This document shows, piece after piece, positions 61,779 to 64,000 of a stretch of DNA of 64,000 nucleotides (within the stretch, counting starts at the first letter, position 1; every line of letters begins with the position of its first letter). The DNA is from CAXBMB01 sp052078155 (GTDB taxonomy: Bacteria > Pseudomonadota > Alphaproteobacteria > Kiloniellales > DSM-21159), in the NCBI GenBank assembly GCA_052078155.1, contig JBQJBP010000002.1, positions 434,001 through 498,000 on the forward strand, in the 5' to 3' direction. Below the pieces are notes generated by a model. It was not told the origin of the DNA, did not search any database, and saw nothing but the letters and a program-made list of their open reading frames with translations. The position numbers and the translations under genes are program-made.

Positions 61779-62498
61779 TTAGCTGCGCAGGATCGTCTGA
61801 TAGCTGCGCAGGAGCTCCGGTTCGCTTTTCAGCAGATGAACCACCAGGCGGCTCTGCAGATTACTTCGGGGGACGTTGACCAGGCGGGCCGGATAGAGCC
61901 GGGCCGCGATGATCACCTGTTCTTTGATCAGCGCTTTGTTGGCATCGGTCAGAAAGGGCCAGGATTGCAGGCCAAGGCGGATGCGGGACAGGATCAAAGC
62001 CGGCTGGTAGGCGCCAGAGAGCATGGAAAGCCTCAGGGCTTCCTGGAAATTCTCTGTCACCCCCTGGGTCGCGGCCAGGGCATTTGCCAGTTCCGCCCAG
62101 TTAAAGGTCTGCAGAGGCTGCCCTGCCAGGCTTTGCTTGGCGTGGACAACAGAGTCATCCAGGAAGGTGCGGGACAGGCGCGGCGGAACACCGCGGGTCT
62201 GCGCGAAGGCATACTCCATCCGGGAAAGCTCGGAAGCCACCTTCGGGTCATAACGCCGATCCAGGGAAGACTTGTAGTCTTCCACCATGGTGATGATTAT
62301 CGGCAGGTCCTGCTGATAGCCCCGGGCAATCCGTGACGAGGCGTAGTCGTGGGTCATTAAGGGAAGACCTGCCCAGAAACGCGGCAAAGCCAGCGAGATC
62401 AGGGCCACGCCGACCAGCAGACCAACCCAGCTGGCCAGGATAAAGCGCCGACGATAAGGGGCGGCCCCGTGAGACTGGTCGGCTGGCTTAGGGGGCAT
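61779..62498 (-). CDS. Unrecognised membrane-anchored protein coupled to the Wzc-type kinase
   Basis: A 239-residue protein from ATG 62498; an upstream frame open to 62570 overlaps the kinase end. It has one N-terminal helix (about 18-38, FILASWVGLLVGVALISLAL) and a mainly helical, presumably periplasmic remainder with repeated short amphipathic helices (YAFAQTRGVPPRLSRTFLDD, NALAATQGVTENFQEALRL). No family recognised. The gene starts 11 bases before the Wzc stop, a strong hint of co-translation and a shared role in EPS export or assembly. Confidence 0.72.
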   Translation of the reverse strand: MPPKPADQSHGAAPYRRRFILASWVGLLVGVALISLALPRFWAGLPLMTHDYASSRIARGYQQDLPIIITMVEDYKSSLDRRYDPKVASELSRMEYAFAQTRGVPPRLSRTFLDDSVVHAKQSLAGQPLQTFNWAELANALAATQGVTENFQEALRLSMLSGAYQPALILSRIRLGLQSWPFLTDANKALIKEQVIIAARLYPARLVNVPRSNLQSRLVVHLLKSEPELLRSYQTILRS

Positions 62499-64000
62499 AG
62501 TACTTGCGATAACTCTTATTGTAGTAGTAGCGCGAGTCTGCGTAGTCGTATTGAGCGTGGCGCCGGACATCCACGTTGGTCATGGCGATACCTGCCAGAC
62601 GCGCGCCGCTTTCCAGGGCCAGTCGAATACCTGCTTTTGCCGTGTCCCGCTTGGTTTTCTCCCAGCGCACCAGATAGATCAGGGCATCAGCTTCCCTAAG
62701 CAACGGCAAGGCGTCGGAGACTGCCAGCACAGGCGGTGTGTCCAGCAGGACCAACTGGTAGGCCTGGTTCAACGTCTGAATCAGTTTGTACATCCGCGGC
62801 GACGACAGCAGTTCCACCGGGCGGGCACGGCCGGTACCGGCGCCAATAAAGTGCATGCCGCTGCGTTCATCCATGGAGATGATGTCTTCGATACCGGCTT
62901 CGCCTGCCAGATAGTCTCCCAGACCCAGATGGGGTGCATAGCCCAGCGCTTTATCCACAGAGGGATGGCGGAGGTCACAGTCGATAACGATGGAGCGGCG
63001 GCCGGCCTGGGTAGATTGTGCACCGACGGACAGGACCGTTGAGGTTTTGCCCTCATCCGGGACCGAGGAGGTGATGACCACCAATTTTGGCGGCACCTCC
63101 GGATTGCAGAGCATCAGGCCCGTTCGTAACGTTCGCACCGATTCTGCGTATAACGATCCCTGTTTGTCAGTGGCATAGAAATGCGGTGCTTCTCCCCGGT
63201 CCATCTTGATGAAGGGCAGCATGCCAAGAGTGGGCAAACCGGTCTCGCTTTCGATCTGGCTGAGACTGCGGAAGCCGGATTCCATGAATTCGAGCAGGAA
63301 GGAGATGCCCACGCCAACCAGCAAAGACGCGGCAAAGGCCATGCCGATAATGGAGTTTGTCTTGGGATAGAAGGGTCCCCAGGGCGGGCGGGCGCGGTTG
63401 ATGATCTTGGCATCCACCTCGTCTTCGATCTCGTCCTGAATTTCAACCTGACTGAGACGCTGCAACAGCGTTTCGTAATGACGGCGCTTGATTTCGATTT
63501 CTGCTTCCAGGGCCCGTTCTTCGGCCTGGGCGACGTTTACGTCCTGCAGCGTTGCGCGCAGCCGGTCCAGCTCGGTTTTAAGGTTGCGTTCCCTGACACG
63601 GGTTACTTCCAGCTCGCTTTGCAAGGTGGCGACAACTTTGCGGATTTCCGAACCAATGCGGGTCTGCAGGTTGGTGAGTTCCGCCCGTGCATTGATCATG
63701 CGGGGGTGTTTGTCGCGGTACTGGGTTGCCAGTTCGGCGATGCGACGCTCCAGTTCAATTTCCTGAAGCATCAGGTTTTGGACCAGATCGGACCCCAGAA
63801 CGTCTGACACTGCAGCGGCAGAGTTGCGATCATCCAGCAGGCGGCGGGCCTGGTTGTAACGGGCCTCCACTTCCTGACGGACGGAAGTGGCCGCCAGCAA
63901 GCGGGTCTCCAGGTTGCTCAGCTGCTGAACCCGCAAAGACACCCCATCCACATTCTGGATGCCTTTTTCCCGGCGGTAGTTGGCAAGCTCCCGCTGGGAC
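62488..64000 (-). CDS. Polysaccharide biosynthesis tyrosine autokinase (Wzc/ExoP), C-terminal part
   Basis: The frame is open past the right edge of the window, where residues SQRELANYRREKGIQNVDG continue the chain, so the gene is cut by the window. The visible part has a coiled-coil region of the periplasmic chain-length domain, a helix (about NSIIGMAFAASLLVGVGISF) and a BY-kinase: SSVPDEGKTSTVLSV (Walker A), VIDCDLRHPS (Walker A'), and QLVLLDTPPVLAVSDALPLL (Walker B). The C-terminus has a tyrosine cluster (YADSRYYYNKSYRKYYAP), the usual autophosphorylation tail. It controls polymer length and export with an outer-membrane Wza, not in the window. Confidence 0.93.
   Translation of the reverse strand, partial: SQRELANYRREKGIQNVDGVSLRVQQLSNLETRLLAATSVRQEVEARYNQARRLLDDRNSAAAVSDVLGSDLVQNLMLQEIELERRIAELATQYRDKHPRMINARAELTNLQTRIGSEIRKVVATLQSELEVTRVRERNLKTELDRLRATLQDVNVAQAEERALEAEIEIKRRHYETLLQRLSQVEIQDEIEDEVDAKIINRARPPWGPFYPKTNSIIGMAFAASLLVGVGISFLLEFMESGFRSLSQIESETGLPTLGMLPFIKMDRGEAPHFYATDKQGSLYAESVRTLRTGLMLCNPEVPPKLVVITSSVPDEGKTSTVLSVGAQSTQAGRRSIVIDCDLRHPSVDKALGYAPHLGLGDYLAGEAGIEDIISMDERSGMHFIGAGTGRARPVELLSSPRMYKLIQTLNQAYQLVLLDTPPVLAVSDALPLLREADALIYLVRWEKTKRDTAKAGIRLALESGARLAGIAMTNVDVRRHAQYDYADSRYYYNKSYRKYYAP

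Overview
The window is a chromosomal segment from a Gram-negative alphaproteobacterium. The evidence is the gene order rsmB-rpe-heparinase, the dapF-mtaB-ftsY block, a four-gene sdhCDAB operon of alphaproteobacterial type, an MmcB-type DNA-repair protein, a mesaconyl-CoA hydratase with a malyl-CoA thioesterase-like protein (ethylmalonyl-CoA pathway), and genes for heptose-containing LPS. The base composition is moderately GC-rich. A Rhodospirillales-like lineage is my inference; genus and species cannot be fixed from this sequence. There is no rRNA, tRNA, transposase, integrase or CRISPR array.

Region 1, 1-16.6 kb, is mostly minus-strand housekeeping. It holds a truncated heparinase II/III-like gene, rpe, rsmB, an acyl-CoA ligase, an unrecognised conserved gene, a Nudix hydrolase, an EamA transporter, an HPt protein with a degenerate receiver, ftsY, mtaB, dapF, a glycerophosphodiesterase, a PaiB-like protein and a TIG-domain membrane protein. 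Region 2, 16.6-20.1 kb, is the sdhCDAB operon. Region 3, 20.1-22.7 kb, is about 2.5 kb with almost no coding signal. It contains a 12-bp triplication, a direct-repeat/palindrome module, DnaA-box-like sites, CUUCGG-type hairpins and a long hairpin followed by a T-run. Region 4, 22.7-32.5 kb, carries an AruI-like TPP enzyme, mesaconyl-CoA hydratase, the malyl-CoA thioesterase-like protein, pdxY, a TPR/glycosyltransferase, two small unknown proteins and mmcB.

Region 5, 32.6-52.3 kb, is a glycan locus. It encodes hldE and gmhA (ADP-heptose synthesis), seven sugar transferases, a NodU/CmcH-type carbamoyltransferase, three methyltransferases, a predicted beta-propeller protein and a Wzy/ligase-like membrane protein. 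The transcription units are short and change strand often; several genes overlap by 4-11 bases. Region 6, 52.3-64 kb, begins with a nucleotidyltransferase-phosphatase pair. Next are a membrane HD-GYP protein that has lost nearly all metal ligands and, divergent from it, a Tat-exported LapG-like cysteine protease. The window ends in an exopolysaccharide locus: initiating phosphotransferase, polymerase, Wzc-type tyrosine kinase and a coupled unknown membrane protein.

A family of imperfect-palindromic intergenic repeats, about 110-140 bp when complete, recurs in at least nine places. Two copies overlap and supply the stop codon of the neighbouring gene. Most gene calls rest on recognisable family motifs. 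Start codons were adjusted where a ribosome-binding site or family N-terminus argued for an internal start.
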